A DNA stretch of 64,000 bases from Winogradskyella sp. (lineage in GTDB: Bacteria > Bacteroidota > Bacteroidia > Flavobacteriales > Flavobacteriaceae). This document shows positions 17,732 to 26,400 of the stretch, one piece after another. The DNA is taken from contig PBLD01000001.1 in assembly GCA_002722255.1 (NCBI GenBank), forward strand, positions 672,438 to 736,437, written 5' to 3'. Every line of letters starts with the position of its first letter. The first letter of the stretch is position 1. A model generated the notes under the pieces. That model saw only the letters and a program-made list of their open reading frames with translations. It was not told where the DNA came from and ran no database searches. The translations under genes were made by a program, and so were the position numbers.

Positions 17732-18820
17732 ATGAAAACATTAAAACTCAGTATTTTATTTTTATTAACATTAGTATATGTCAATGTAAATGCGCAAGAG
17801 AAGAAGAAATATAAAATTCATACAGTAGCATTTTACAATCTCGAAAACTTATTTGATACTATTAATGATCCTCTAAAATATGACGAGGCAAGTCCAATAA
17901 TGGAAATGCACGAAGCTAATAGATCTGAAGTTTACCTAGCGAAAGTAAAAAATATGGCAAAGGTTGTAGCTGATATAGGTAAAGAAGATACTAATAATTC
18001 GCCAGCCGTGATAGGTGTTTCTGAAGTAGAAAACAGACAGGTATTAGTAGATTTGGTAAATGATCCACAATTATTAGATAAAGACTACGGAATTGTACAT
18101 TTTGATTCGCCAGATGCTAGGGGAATAGACGTTGCGTTGTTATATCAAAAAGCACTTTTTAAGCCTACTGATACAAGTAGTTTTGAATTAAAGATTTATG
18201 ATGATGATACAAGAGAGCGTGTTTATACAAGAGACCAATTGTTGGTTAGCGGAAAATTAGATGGTGAGTTAATTCATATTATAGTTAATCACTGGCCATC
18301 TAGAAGAGGTGGAGAAGCCAGAAGTAGACCAAAACGTGTAGCTGCTGCAAATTTGAATAAACGTATAATTGATTCTCTTCAGTCCATTGATCCCTATGCA
18401 AAGATTATTACAATGGGTGACTTAAATGATAACCCAAATAATGCAAGTTTAAAAGAAGCATTAAAAGCAGAGTCTAAGAAGAAAAAAGTAGGCTTTAAAG
18501 GAATTTATAATCCTTTTGAAGATCAATTTAAAAAGCAAGGGTTAGGTACAACAGGCTATAGAGATGCTTGGAGTTTGTTCGATCAAATATTATTGACACA
18601 ACCATTTTTAGAAAAAGACTATGAGTCCTTTAGATATTACAAGTCAGGAATATTTAACAAAAATTACTTAACTAATAAGCATGGACGCTATAAAGGGTAT
18701 CCTTTTAGAAGTTTTGCAGATGGAAGTTTTACAGATGGTTTTAGTGACCACTTTCCAGTATATGTTTACTTGGTTAAAGAAGTAAAAGACAACACGGAAG
18801 AAGAAGCCAATGAAAATTAA
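17732..18820 (+). CDS. Secreted endonuclease/exonuclease/phosphatase family protein
   Basis: A 362-residue protein with a signal peptide ending VNVNAQ. It shows the fold's catalytic blocks in order: VAFYNLENLFDT (Asn and metal site), GVSEVENRQVL (metal-binding Glu), VNHWPSRRGG (catalytic His), ITMGDLNDNPN (Asp/Asn pair) and the terminal SDHFPVYV (Asp-His). All key residues are present, so it should be an active metal-dependent phosphodiesterase, exported to the periplasm or beyond. Family members cleave DNA, RNA or phosphate esters. Divergent from the TonB receptor/DUF5689 pair, it is likely the degrading enzyme of that uptake locus. Confidence 0.9.
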   Translation: MKTLKLSILFLLTLVYVNVNAQEKKKYKIHTVAFYNLENLFDTINDPLKYDEASPIMEMHEANRSEVYLAKVKNMAKVVADIGKEDTNNSPAVIGVSEVENRQVLVDLVNDPQLLDKDYGIVHFDSPDARGIDVALLYQKALFKPTDTSSFELKIYDDDTRERVYTRDQLLVSGKLDGELIHIIVNHWPSRRGGEARSRPKRVAAANLNKRIIDSLQSIDPYAKIITMGDLNDNPNNASLKEALKAESKKKKVGFKGIYNPFEDQFKKQGLGTTGYRDAWSLFDQILLTQPFLEKDYESFRYYKSGIFNKNYLTNKHGRYKGYPFRSFADGSFTDGFSDHFPVYVYLVKEVKDNTEEEANEN

Positions 18821-18837
18821 TGCTTCCTAAGAAAAAC

Positions 18838-18872
18838 AAAAAAGGCGCAAATTTTAATTTGCGCCTTTTTTG
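18838..18872. terminator. Bidirectional terminator
   Basis: AAAGGCGCAAA and TTTGCGCCTTT form a perfect stem between the nuclease gene and the convergent membrane-protein gene, with A and T runs on both sides. Confidence 0.85.
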
Positions 18873-18873
18873 T

Positions 18874-19314
18874 TTAATTAAACCATAAGTTCCAAGGAAT
18901 CTTCGCTAATACCAGCGCTAAAGCTAGTGTGTAAAAAATAGCCAGAAGCTTAAATTTTGGTTTAGAAACTAATTTCTTTTTATGTTTTGAGTAGCCAATT
19001 GTCACTAATGCTACAGCAATAATCATTGTTAAAGGATGCTCAACAATTAAATTTCTTAAGGCTGAATTTTTCATCACTTCGCCCATTCCACCAACTTCTT
19101 CTATTGTCGAGAAATAATCTTTAGAGAAAAATAAAATAATTCCAATCAATAGTTGAATATGCATTGTAATTAAAGCAAATAACGAAAATCTAAAGTCTAC
19201 AGGACTATATTCTTTACCACTAAAAAACTTTATTAAAGCATTAAACGTTGCAATGACTAAGACTAGCAAAACAATATATGCCCAACCAGAATGTATAAAT
19301 TGTAGTGTTTCCAT
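18874..19314 (-). CDS. Four-helix membrane protein
   Basis: The 146-residue protein has four hydrophobic helices: AYIVLLVLVIATFNALIKFF, FRFSLFALITMHIQLLIGII, LTMIIAVALVTIGYS and KLLAIFYTLALALVLAKI. Histidines lie in or near helices 2 and 3 (MHIQ, VEHPL) and could be haem ligands, and relatives in Flavobacteriaceae are sometimes named cytochrome b, but I cannot support that from the sequence. Function unknown. Confidence 0.75.
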   Translation of the reverse strand: METLQFIHSGWAYIVLLVLVIATFNALIKFFSGKEYSPVDFRFSLFALITMHIQLLIGIILFFSKDYFSTIEEVGGMGEVMKNSALRNLIVEHPLTMIIAVALVTIGYSKHKKKLVSKPKFKLLAIFYTLALALVLAKIPWNLWFN

Positions 19315-19362
19315 TTTATATGTTTTGATGCAAAAATAAGGATTTGCTAATTAGAAACCATT

Positions 19363-21711
19363 TTAATTTGCTACAGTAATCTTATGCTTTATTTCATTAC
19401 CCAAATCATCAACTACAGTTATTATGTGTTCACCTTGCTGAGGTAAAACAGCCATATCGTGAATATCTTTGGTTTGGCCAATAAAAGCATCGTCTATGTA
19501 CCAATATAGTGTCAACTCGGGTTTAGAATGAGCTACTTTCAAGATTAAATCGTTGGTATTACCATCAAAATCTTTGGGTAAGAAAATAGTGTTTTGCTGA
19601 TTAGGATAAATAAATTCCATATGAATTGCTGAAGTTTCTACACAATCATTTCTAAAAGGTGGTAAGGGTTTGTAAAACGGATTTTTAGTTTTGAAATAAT
19701 ATTCCTGAAGTGGAGGTAAAACAAACCAAGATGTTGTTTTTAAGTTTGAAACCTCCTCACATGAAGAATTCACCTGAAACTGCTCGGAAGCATCCAAATG
19801 TACCAATTTATGAAACGGACAAGGTGCTGTTTTTTGTCCAGCATTTTGAATAAATCTAGATTCCACATCATCACAAACTGTTGAAGCTCTGTAACCACTT
19901 TTCTTGCAAATACTCACTTCAATCATTTCGTCATAAGGCTTTGCAAACCAATCGCTTTTTGGTAGAATATCAAAAACATCAAACAAAATTGGTGCAGCCG
20001 TTTGTACACCAACCAAACCAGGTCGACCTTCGCCGTCAGCATTACCAACCCAAACACCAACCATATAATCTTTGGTGGTGCCAATAGCCCAAGCATCTCT
20101 AAACCCAAAACTGGTGCCTGTTTTCCAGGCAATGTCTTGAGACGAATCGTAAAATTCCCAACTCTCATCACTTTCAGGTCTGTTCACTTGTTTCATACTT
20201 TCAAATGTGAGATAGATAGAGGCAGCATCAAAAACAGACTTTTCAGAAACCAATTTTCCGAAGTCGACTTCAGATTTAAAATTATAAACAGGTTCAATAA
20301 ATTCGTTGGTAAAATATGCGCTGGAATTGTCATTAAAATGATTTAAGGTCGAAGCCATAGCTGCATAACTTTTGCACAAATCCCAGAGGTTACTTTCGGC
20401 ACCACCAAGTGCCAAAGACAAGCCGTAATGATTGGCGTTGTATCTTAAATCCTTCAACTTTAATTGCTTCAAATAATGATAAAAACGGTCTAACCCAAAA
20501 TCTTGAAGCATTCGTACAGCAGGTACATTCAATGAGCGCGATAAGGCTTCGTTAGCGTGTACTGCACCATCATAAGATTTGTCGTAATTTTCGGGTTGGT
20601 AACTACCAAATTGTGTTGGTACATCAGCGACCAAAGTATGTGGTAACAAATCGCCAGCATCGAGCATAGCAGCATACAAAAACGGTTTTAAAATACTGCC
20701 TGTACTTCTGGGTTTGTCAATAATATCCACACTTTTTTGATGTGCATTATCTGTTGGCGAATTACCAATATAGGTCAAGACTTTTCTGGTTTTTACGTCT
20801 AAAATCAGTACCGAAATGTTATAAATCTCATTTTGTTTTAAGCTATTGTAGTGTTGCTTTACAATATGATTAGCTTGTGTTTGCAATGCAATATCAACCG
20901 TTGTTTTTAGTCGCTTACCTTTATTATGTTTGGCTACTTTTTGTAATAAATGCGGTGCGATTTGAGGTAAAGGATACGGTTTTTGCGGCAAGGTTTCAGC
21001 GATGGAAAGCTCGTAAGTGAGCTCATCAATAGTGCCATCGTCTAACAACTTCTTTAATAAACGATTGCGTTTGTCAAGTAATCGTTGTTGGTTTTTTCCC
21101 GGATAAATAAGACTTGGTGCATTGGGTAAAACCGCAAGGGTTGCACTTTCTGCCCAAGATAAATTAGATGCTTCTCTATTGAAATAGCGCCAAGCCGCAG
21201 CATCGATGCCAACCACGTTACCACCAAATGGTGCGTGACTCGCATATAGTTTTAAGATGTCGTCCTTAGAATGTCTAAATTCTAGTCGTGTAGCTAAAAT
21301 CAGCTCTTTCAATTTTTCGAGATATGTTCTAGATTGTCCTTTTCTAGATAAGCGAATCACTTGTTGCGTGAGTGTACTTCCACCTCGTTTTACCGAGCCA
21401 GAGCTTATGTTTTGTTTTAAAGCTTTAAATATTGAAATAGGATTGAAACCAGGATGATTATAGAAATATTCGTCTTCAAAAAGTAAAAGACAGGTTTTAA
21501 ATTTTTCTGGAACACTATCGGTTTCAGGAAATCGCCATTGGCCGTCATCTGCAATTTTAGCACCTAACAATTCATTATTATTGCTGGTAATTACGGTAGC
21601 TGTTGGGTCTTTAAAGAGGTTTTTTGGTAAAGAGAAATAATAAACTATAAGAAGTACAGCTAGGATTGCTGACTTTATTTTGTGGCGTTTTATGTAGTTT
21701 ATTGGTTTCAT
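19363..21711 (-). CDS. pbpC: Penicillin-binding protein 1C
   Basis: The 782-residue bifunctional peptidoglycan synthase has one N-terminal membrane helix (about 13-30) and a GT51 glycosyltransferase domain with FEDEYFYNHPG near residue 78 and GGSTLTQQ near 111. The transpeptidase domain has S339-x-x-K342, S393-x-N395 and K530-T-G. The C-terminal BiPBP_C domain (about 700-782, ELTLYWYIDDAFIG) marks it as PBP1C. Downstream of the alpha-2-macroglobulin gene on the same strand, it repeats the pbpC-yfhM pairing known from Proteobacteria, where the macroglobulin is thought to guard the periplasm when the wall is breached. Two small genes lie between the pair here. Confidence 0.95.
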   Translation of the reverse strand: MKPINYIKRHKIKSAILAVLLIVYYFSLPKNLFKDPTATVITSNNNELLGAKIADDGQWRFPETDSVPEKFKTCLLLFEDEYFYNHPGFNPISIFKALKQNISSGSVKRGGSTLTQQVIRLSRKGQSRTYLEKLKELILATRLEFRHSKDDILKLYASHAPFGGNVVGIDAAAWRYFNREASNLSWAESATLAVLPNAPSLIYPGKNQQRLLDKRNRLLKKLLDDGTIDELTYELSIAETLPQKPYPLPQIAPHLLQKVAKHNKGKRLKTTVDIALQTQANHIVKQHYNSLKQNEIYNISVLILDVKTRKVLTYIGNSPTDNAHQKSVDIIDKPRSTGSILKPFLYAAMLDAGDLLPHTLVADVPTQFGSYQPENYDKSYDGAVHANEALSRSLNVPAVRMLQDFGLDRFYHYLKQLKLKDLRYNANHYGLSLALGGAESNLWDLCKSYAAMASTLNHFNDNSSAYFTNEFIEPVYNFKSEVDFGKLVSEKSVFDAASIYLTFESMKQVNRPESDESWEFYDSSQDIAWKTGTSFGFRDAWAIGTTKDYMVGVWVGNADGEGRPGLVGVQTAAPILFDVFDILPKSDWFAKPYDEMIEVSICKKSGYRASTVCDDVESRFIQNAGQKTAPCPFHKLVHLDASEQFQVNSSCEEVSNLKTTSWFVLPPLQEYYFKTKNPFYKPLPPFRNDCVETSAIHMEFIYPNQQNTIFLPKDFDGNTNDLILKVAHSKPELTLYWYIDDAFIGQTKDIHDMAVLPQQGEHIITVVDDLGNEIKHKITVAN

Positions 21712-21720
21712 CTTGTTTTT

Positions 21721-21790
21721 GTCATTCTGAACTTGATTCAGAATCTAACTGTGGAATTTATAATGGATTCCGTGTCAAGCACGGAATGAC
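21721..21790. repeat. REPIN-like inverted pair of palindromic units (type A)
   Basis: Two 25-bp units face each other: 21721-21745 begins GTCATTCTGAAC and ends GATTCAGAATC; 21766-21790 begins GATTCCGTG and ends CACGGAATGAC. Each is itself a hairpin, and the pair forms a larger one bounded by GTCA and TGAC. It fills the gap between pbpC and the ABM gene. Confidence 0.85.
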
Positions 21791-21801
21791 AGTATAGACT
21801 A

Positions 21802-22158
21802 CTATAGTTTTTGTTTATGAGATTCCTGATTTTTCACGAATTCATACTCACGTTCCACTTTACAAATTTTTACATTGTACCAATTATACCATTGCTCACG
21901 ACCTTTTTGTTGGGCGAATAAATGTTCAGTATTGGCTTTCCAGTTTTTTATGGCATCTAAACTTTCCCAGTAACTTACAGTTATTCCAGTGCCTGCACTG
22001 AGCGCAGTCGAAGTGTTGCGAGCACTTTCAATTCCAATAAAACCGTCTTGCTGTCTGGCTAAAGTTTCCATTTTCTCAGCCATTTCTGAATAGCCTTCAG
22101 TGTCATCGGTTTGGGTTGATGTGAATATGACTGCGTAATAGGGAATTTTGTACTTCAT
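21802..22158 (-). CDS. Antibiotic biosynthesis monooxygenase (ABM) domain protein carrying repeat-derived segments
   Basis: The 118-residue protein is a small dimeric alpha/beta-barrel type ABM protein: YYAVIFTSTQTDDTEGYSEMAEKMETLARQQDGFIGIES, then GITVSYWESLDAIKNWKANTEHLFAQ and WYNWYNVKICKVEREYEF. Such proteins may be haem oxygenase-like or act on quinones; the substrate is unknown. Between GIESARN and GITVSYW there are about eight extra residues (TSTALSAG) that coincide with a 20-bp palindromic repeat at 21996-22015. The tail after EREYEF (KNQESHKQKL) coincides with a decayed copy of another repeat at 21817-21842. Whether the protein remains functional is uncertain. Confidence 0.85.
   Translation of the reverse strand: MKYKIPYYAVIFTSTQTDDTEGYSEMAEKMETLARQQDGFIGIESARNTSTALSAGTGITVSYWESLDAIKNWKANTEHLFAQQKGREQWYNWYNVKICKVEREYEFVKNQESHKQKL
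21817..21842. repeat. Decayed type A unit inside the 3' end of the ABM gene
   Basis: The start ATGAGATTCCTG matches the copy at 23403-23414 exactly; the second arm (CACGAATT instead of CAGGAATT) has diverged. It encodes the C-terminal residues of the ABM protein. Confidence 0.55.
21996..22015. repeat. Type B palindromic unit inside the ABM coding sequence
   Basis: CACTGAGCGCAGTCGAAGTG shares its core TGAGCGCAGTCGA with the intergenic copy at 22179-22198, whose arms are GGT/AACC instead of CAC/AGTG. The reading frame is preserved. Confidence 0.8.
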
Positions 22159-22174
22159 TAGTATTTAATTTTTT

Positions 22175-22239
22175 GTCAGGTTGAGCGCAGTCGAAACCTC
22201 ATATAATTTCAAGATTTTCAGACTGCACTCAAATTGACA
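22175..22239. repeat. Inverted pair of type B palindromic units
   Basis: The left copy (22175-22199) reads GTCAGGTTGAGCGCAGTC followed by GAAACCT; the right copy (22221-22239) reads GACTGCACTCAAATTGACA, a diverged inverse of the left one. The pair is bounded by GTCA and TGAC and lies between the ABM and SH3 genes. Confidence 0.75.
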
Positions 22240-22249
22240 AACTTACATT

Positions 22250-23101
22250 TCAAGAGCCTTTTGGCATTTCAAACTCAATAATTTTTTCTGTTACGTTATC
22301 TTCAAAATCGGTTAAAATCATTTTGATAAACACACGATTTGTCGACACACTCACAGGAAAATCTTTAACGTTATCAATGGTTTTTACATAATTCAACCAA
22401 TCTTCACCACACTTATCTACTACATCATCTTTTAAATCTTTCGTTGCTGTTTCAATAAAAGTAATCCAATCTTTTTCAGTGTATGTCAAAGTCTCATAAG
22501 TATTAGAATTCAATTGCTTTAATGGCTTCCATTCGGTGTCAAATTGTGTCCACTCGTTAGTGTTGCATTTTGAATCTGCACTCATAAATGAGAAACTGTT
22601 TTCATAGCGTTGAAACAAGCTTACGTGCTTATAGTCGCTATCTACTAGTACAATGTTTTTTCCTTCAGGTGTTGCGTCTGCGTCAACATTGATCGTTGCC
22701 GTTTCGCTATTGTTTAAATCGTGCGAACGCTTGTAATCACTCGTCGCTAGATTTTTAATTTCAACATTTAAATCTTTTAATTTCAAACGAATGGTTTTGG
22801 CAATTTTTTCTGATGATAAATAGCCATCAAATACATAGCCAATATGGTTTCTGGTTTCCACCTTAACCCATTCGCCACTTACCTTTTCGCCAGCATCGAG
22901 AACGACCAACTGTTTATTCGTTTTTTCTAACACACCAATGGCTTCGCCATAGGCTAATTTCGTTAGCATTTTGCCGCTAACGTCAGGCTGATCTCTCAGA
23001 GACAATCCGCTTTCTGCCGATACATAAGCGCTTTGTTGCGCTGTTACTACTAGGATGTTGAATACAAATCCAATCGCTAAAATCATTTTTAAATTTTTCA
23101 T
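22250..23101 (-). CDS. Secreted protein with N-terminal SH3 domain
   Basis: The 283-residue exported protein (signal peptide ending VVTAQQ) has a bacterial SH3 domain at about 25-95: AYVSAESGLSLRDQPDVSGKMLTKLAYGE, then GEWVKVETRNHIGYVFDGYL. The remaining 190 residues are not recognised; they contain two cysteines (KCNTNEW, KCGEDW) and a beta-rich end. SH3b domains often bind peptidoglycan, which suits its position between the alpha-2-macroglobulin and pbpC genes on the same strand. Function beyond that is unknown. Confidence 0.8.
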   Translation of the reverse strand: MKNLKMILAIGFVFNILVVTAQQSAYVSAESGLSLRDQPDVSGKMLTKLAYGEAIGVLEKTNKQLVVLDAGEKVSGEWVKVETRNHIGYVFDGYLSSEKIAKTIRLKLKDLNVEIKNLATSDYKRSHDLNNSETATINVDADATPEGKNIVLVDSDYKHVSLFQRYENSFSFMSADSKCNTNEWTQFDTEWKPLKQLNSNTYETLTYTEKDWITFIETATKDLKDDVVDKCGEDWLNYVKTIDNVKDFPVSVSTNRVFIKMILTDFEDNVTEKIIEFEMPKGS

Positions 23102-23150
23102 AATTACTTGTTTTCAAGTTTAACGTTTTAGCGGTTTACGTTCTAGGATG

Positions 23151-23170
23151 CTTGTCTTCCGGACGACAAG
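23151..23170. repeat. Near-perfect 20-bp palindrome
   Basis: CTTGTCTTCCGGACGACAAG is a palindrome apart from one symmetric pair of positions (7 and 14). It lies 49 bases upstream of the SH3 gene start, so it could be an operator or another short repeat; no second copy was seen in the window. Confidence 0.55.
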
Positions 23171-23188
23171 TAGTTTAGCTTTGTTTTT

Positions 23189-23238
23189 GTCATTCTGAAC
23201 TGTCACACTGAGCTTGTCGAAGTGTTGATTCAGAATCT
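23189..23238. repeat. Type A unit with a type B unit nested in its loop
   Basis: The outer arms GTCATTCTGAAC (23189-23200) and GATTCAGAATCT (23227-23238) are identical to those of the simple unit at 21721. Its two-base TT loop is here replaced by a 26-base stretch containing CACTGAGCTTGTCGAAGTG (23206-23224), a type B unit. Confidence 0.8.
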
Positions 23239-23268
23239 ATTTTAAATTAATTCAGTCTTTTTAAGTTT

Positions 23269-23394
23269 CGTCATTTCGAGTGAATTTCAAGCTATTTATA
23301 GGTTGAAATTAGTATCGAGAAAAAGAAACCTTTTTTTACTTCTATTTGTTCTCGATACAATTCTGACTTTTGGTCAGAATCACTCGAACTGACG
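23269..23394. repeat. Long nested inverted repeat (type C)
   Basis: CGTCATTTCGAGTGA (23269-23283) pairs with TCACTCGAACTGACG (23380-23394) with one mismatch. Inside it GTATCGAGAA (23312-23321) pairs perfectly with TTCTCGATAC (23349-23358). A related element occurs at 29156-29219. Confidence 0.8.
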
Positions 23395-23404
23395 TTACTT
23401 TTAT

Positions 23405-23427
23405 GAGATTCCTGCTTTTGCAGGAAT
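23405..23427. repeat. Single type A palindromic unit
   Basis: ATTCCTGC and GCAGGAAT form a perfect stem around TTTT (23408-23427), preceded by GAG. It is the inverse of the units at 36319 and 63712 and abuts the macroglobulin stop codon. Confidence 0.8.
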
Positions 23428-23428
23428 T

Positions 23429-26400
23429 TTACTTCTCAACAGTAACCCATTGCCCTTTGTTACGTACTAAATAATCATCATTATCGTACATCGCTTCGGC
23501 TTGTGCACCTGGTAAATAATAGGTGCCTAAATACGAAGCGTTGAGCATTACTGTAAAGGTCTTTGTACCACGTGTGCCGCTTCTGTCCATATCAAAGAAG
23601 AAGTTTACACGGTCGTCTCTAATGTCAGTATATCTGGCTTGGCTTACCGTTGTGTCGCCAAAATCTGTAAAGCGTGTGTTGACGATATCCCAACCTGATG
23701 GGAAAATCTGAGTCAGCGCCACATCATTTACATAATCACTCGTGAGGTTAGAAATACTTACCGTTGCTACAAAATCCTGACCTTGCTGTAATTTGGTCAC
23801 ATCAATTTTATTGCCTTGTAAATCTTTATAAACTGTTGAAATTGAAAAACCACGCTGAACAGGAAGTTCTTCGCCTAATTTCAGTTTTCCTGAATTTAAA
23901 ATTCTAACATAAACTACATTGTCTCTGCTGTTATTGATTGTAATTTGATTATCACCATCATTCACAGGAATGTTATGTTGTGCAATACCATTTTTAGTAT
24001 CAATGGTTTCCGATTTTCCGTTGATGGAATAACTTAGTTTTAAATCTTTCCCACCATTTTCAACAATAAGTTTGCCCATTGCCAATAAGCTGTAGGCTGT
24101 GGTTTGTGTGCTCATCCATCTGTCACTAGATAACGATTTTGCAATGCTTTTAGCCAATTCTACTTTTTTAGAATCGTTGGTAAGCAGCATAGCTTCCAAA
24201 GCCATTGCTCTGTTTCTGTGTAATGAACCATAAGTGTAATTATCAGAATTGATAGGTTGAAAATCGATATTTGCAGTTTTTGCTATTGCTTGGCTTGCTT
24301 CCTTTTGTCCTGCCAAGGCATAAGCTGCAGCCAATCGCCATTTGGCATCATTAGAAATTTCATCAAACTCACGTAATCGGTTCATACTTGCTAAATCTGG
24401 ACTTCCTGCCAATGCTAAGGTGTACAATCTGTAGGCTTGCGTTAAGTCACTATGGTAATGTCTGTAACTTGGTCGCCAGTTGCGAGCCGCTTGGCGTTGA
24501 TAGGCAATCCAGTTGCTCTTAAAACTCAATGGTAAAACAAAGCCTTTCTTTTCGGCTTCAATCATAAAATGTCCTGCGTAACTCGTTCCCCAATCACTTG
24601 CTGTGCGTTCGCCTCGCCAATAGCCTAATCCACCATCAGGATTTTGGAATGTGCCTAAACGACGAATGCCATTTTCAATATTTTGCTGTACTTCCTTTTT
24701 CTTTTTGTCCGTTAGGTCGAAAATATCTGCTAAGTACAACTGCGGAAATACACTAGATGTAGTTTGTTCAACACAACCATAAGGATAACGAATGAGATAT
24801 GCCATACGCTTAGAGAAATCCATTGGTGGCAAGGTTGAAAATTCTACCGTTGCATAGTTAGTGCCTGGTTCGCCAAAGGTTGAAAAATCAATGGTTTGGT
24901 TTCCATTGGCAGCCAATTCCTTATCAATAACACGAGAGGTCATTGGATTAGGATTTTCAACATCAATCTCTACTTTGTAGTTCGATTTTTCACCATTTCC
25001 TGAAGCGATAACTTCAATCGTATTGATACCTTTTGCTTTGGAAACATCCAATTCAAAATACACCATTTTTTCATCTGGTCTATCAAATTGAAGTGACTGT
25101 GTTTGCTGACCTTTTACCGTAATACCTTCACTTAATTTTAAGGATAGGTTGACGTTCTTTACTTTGTTTTCCATTGCAAAAACAGTAACAGGAAGCGTTA
25201 CTTTTTCGCCAGGACTCAATTTGCGTGGTAAGGTTGCTAAGACCATCAAAGGCTTTTTAACTTGAACTGATTTTTCAGCACTTCCGTAGGCTTCTTTGTT
25301 ATTATTTCCTGCCACAACCATTGTGCGCACAGCTCCAATATAATTTGGCATTTTTAGTTGGTGCGTTTGTGTTTTTCCTTCATCTAAAAGGAAAGGACCT
25401 AAATACGTCACTACTGGTTTAAATCGATTGGCTTTTTTGTTTTTGCCTTTGACTGCAGAACCATCACCACCAATGGCAAACACTTGGTCTATACTGCCAG
25501 AATACGCGCCAATAACATCGTCAAAAACATCCCAAGTTTTTACACCTAAGGCTTCACGAGCGTAAAAACTATCCCAAGCATTTGGTGTTTTAAATCGGGT
25601 TAAATCGAGTAAACCTTCTTCAACAACAGCAATAGTGTAAGTCATTGGTTTGTTGTTCTTTTCAGACACTTTTATCTCGTAAGATTGCTCAGGTCTAATA
25701 ACATCTGGCATCTTAATTTGTGGTTCTAATTTGGTGGCAGGATTTTCTACCATCATAGGAATTACACCATACAAACGAATCGGTAAATCGTTAGATGTTA
25801 TAGCGTGAGGCTGTAACAACGAAATATTGATAAACACGTTTGGTGCCATTTCTGGCGTTACAGGAATATCAACTGTAGTCTCGCCAGGTTGCGTTTTTAC
25901 CCATTGGTGTTTTAAAACTTCCGTACCATTTTCTATACTGATTAAGGCTCTACCTTCACTACCAGATGGAAAGGTTAATTTTGCCGTTTCGCCAACATTA
26001 TAGTTGTCCTTATCTGTTGAAAAGACCAACATTTTAGCAGCATCCTTGTCACCAGATGGCGAGTTAGACCACCAATTTTTATAGAAATAGGCAGTACGAC
26101 CAGTAGCGTGACCACTTTCAGGATCCACAATTCTAATGAGGTAACGTCCACGGTCTTTTTCAGGAATATTGATTTTGAAGCTCGCTTTACCTGAAACATC
26201 TGTGTCAATTTCATACTGCTGCATTGGTCTGTGGTAATTGCTGGACACGTAGCTCGATAGGTTATCATAAGAAGAATTCCACCACCAACGCCATTGAACT
26301 TTATAGATTTTCACTTCTAGTTTTTTGCGCTGAATAGGTTTTCCGTTGGCATCAACAGTAGCGATATCAAACGTGTGGTTTTCATCTGTAAAGAAAGAAC

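Larger units (their letters stand above)
23102..23428. other. Gene-free region filled with palindromic repeats
   Basis: This 327-bp gap between the macroglobulin and SH3 genes holds no credible reading frame. It contains, in order, a near-perfect 20-bp palindrome (23151-23170), a type A unit with a type B unit in its loop (23189-23238), a long nested inverted repeat (23269-23394) and a single type A unit (23405-23427) ending one base before the macroglobulin stop codon. Confidence 0.8.

Noticed and set aside
19881..20346. Open frames within pbpC on both strands
   Set aside because: They lie inside the transpeptidase domain coding sequence and show no domain or signal.
21721..23427. CRISPR array
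   Set aside because: Repeats are palindromic, irregularly spaced and inverted relative to each other, with genes between; no cas gene is present.
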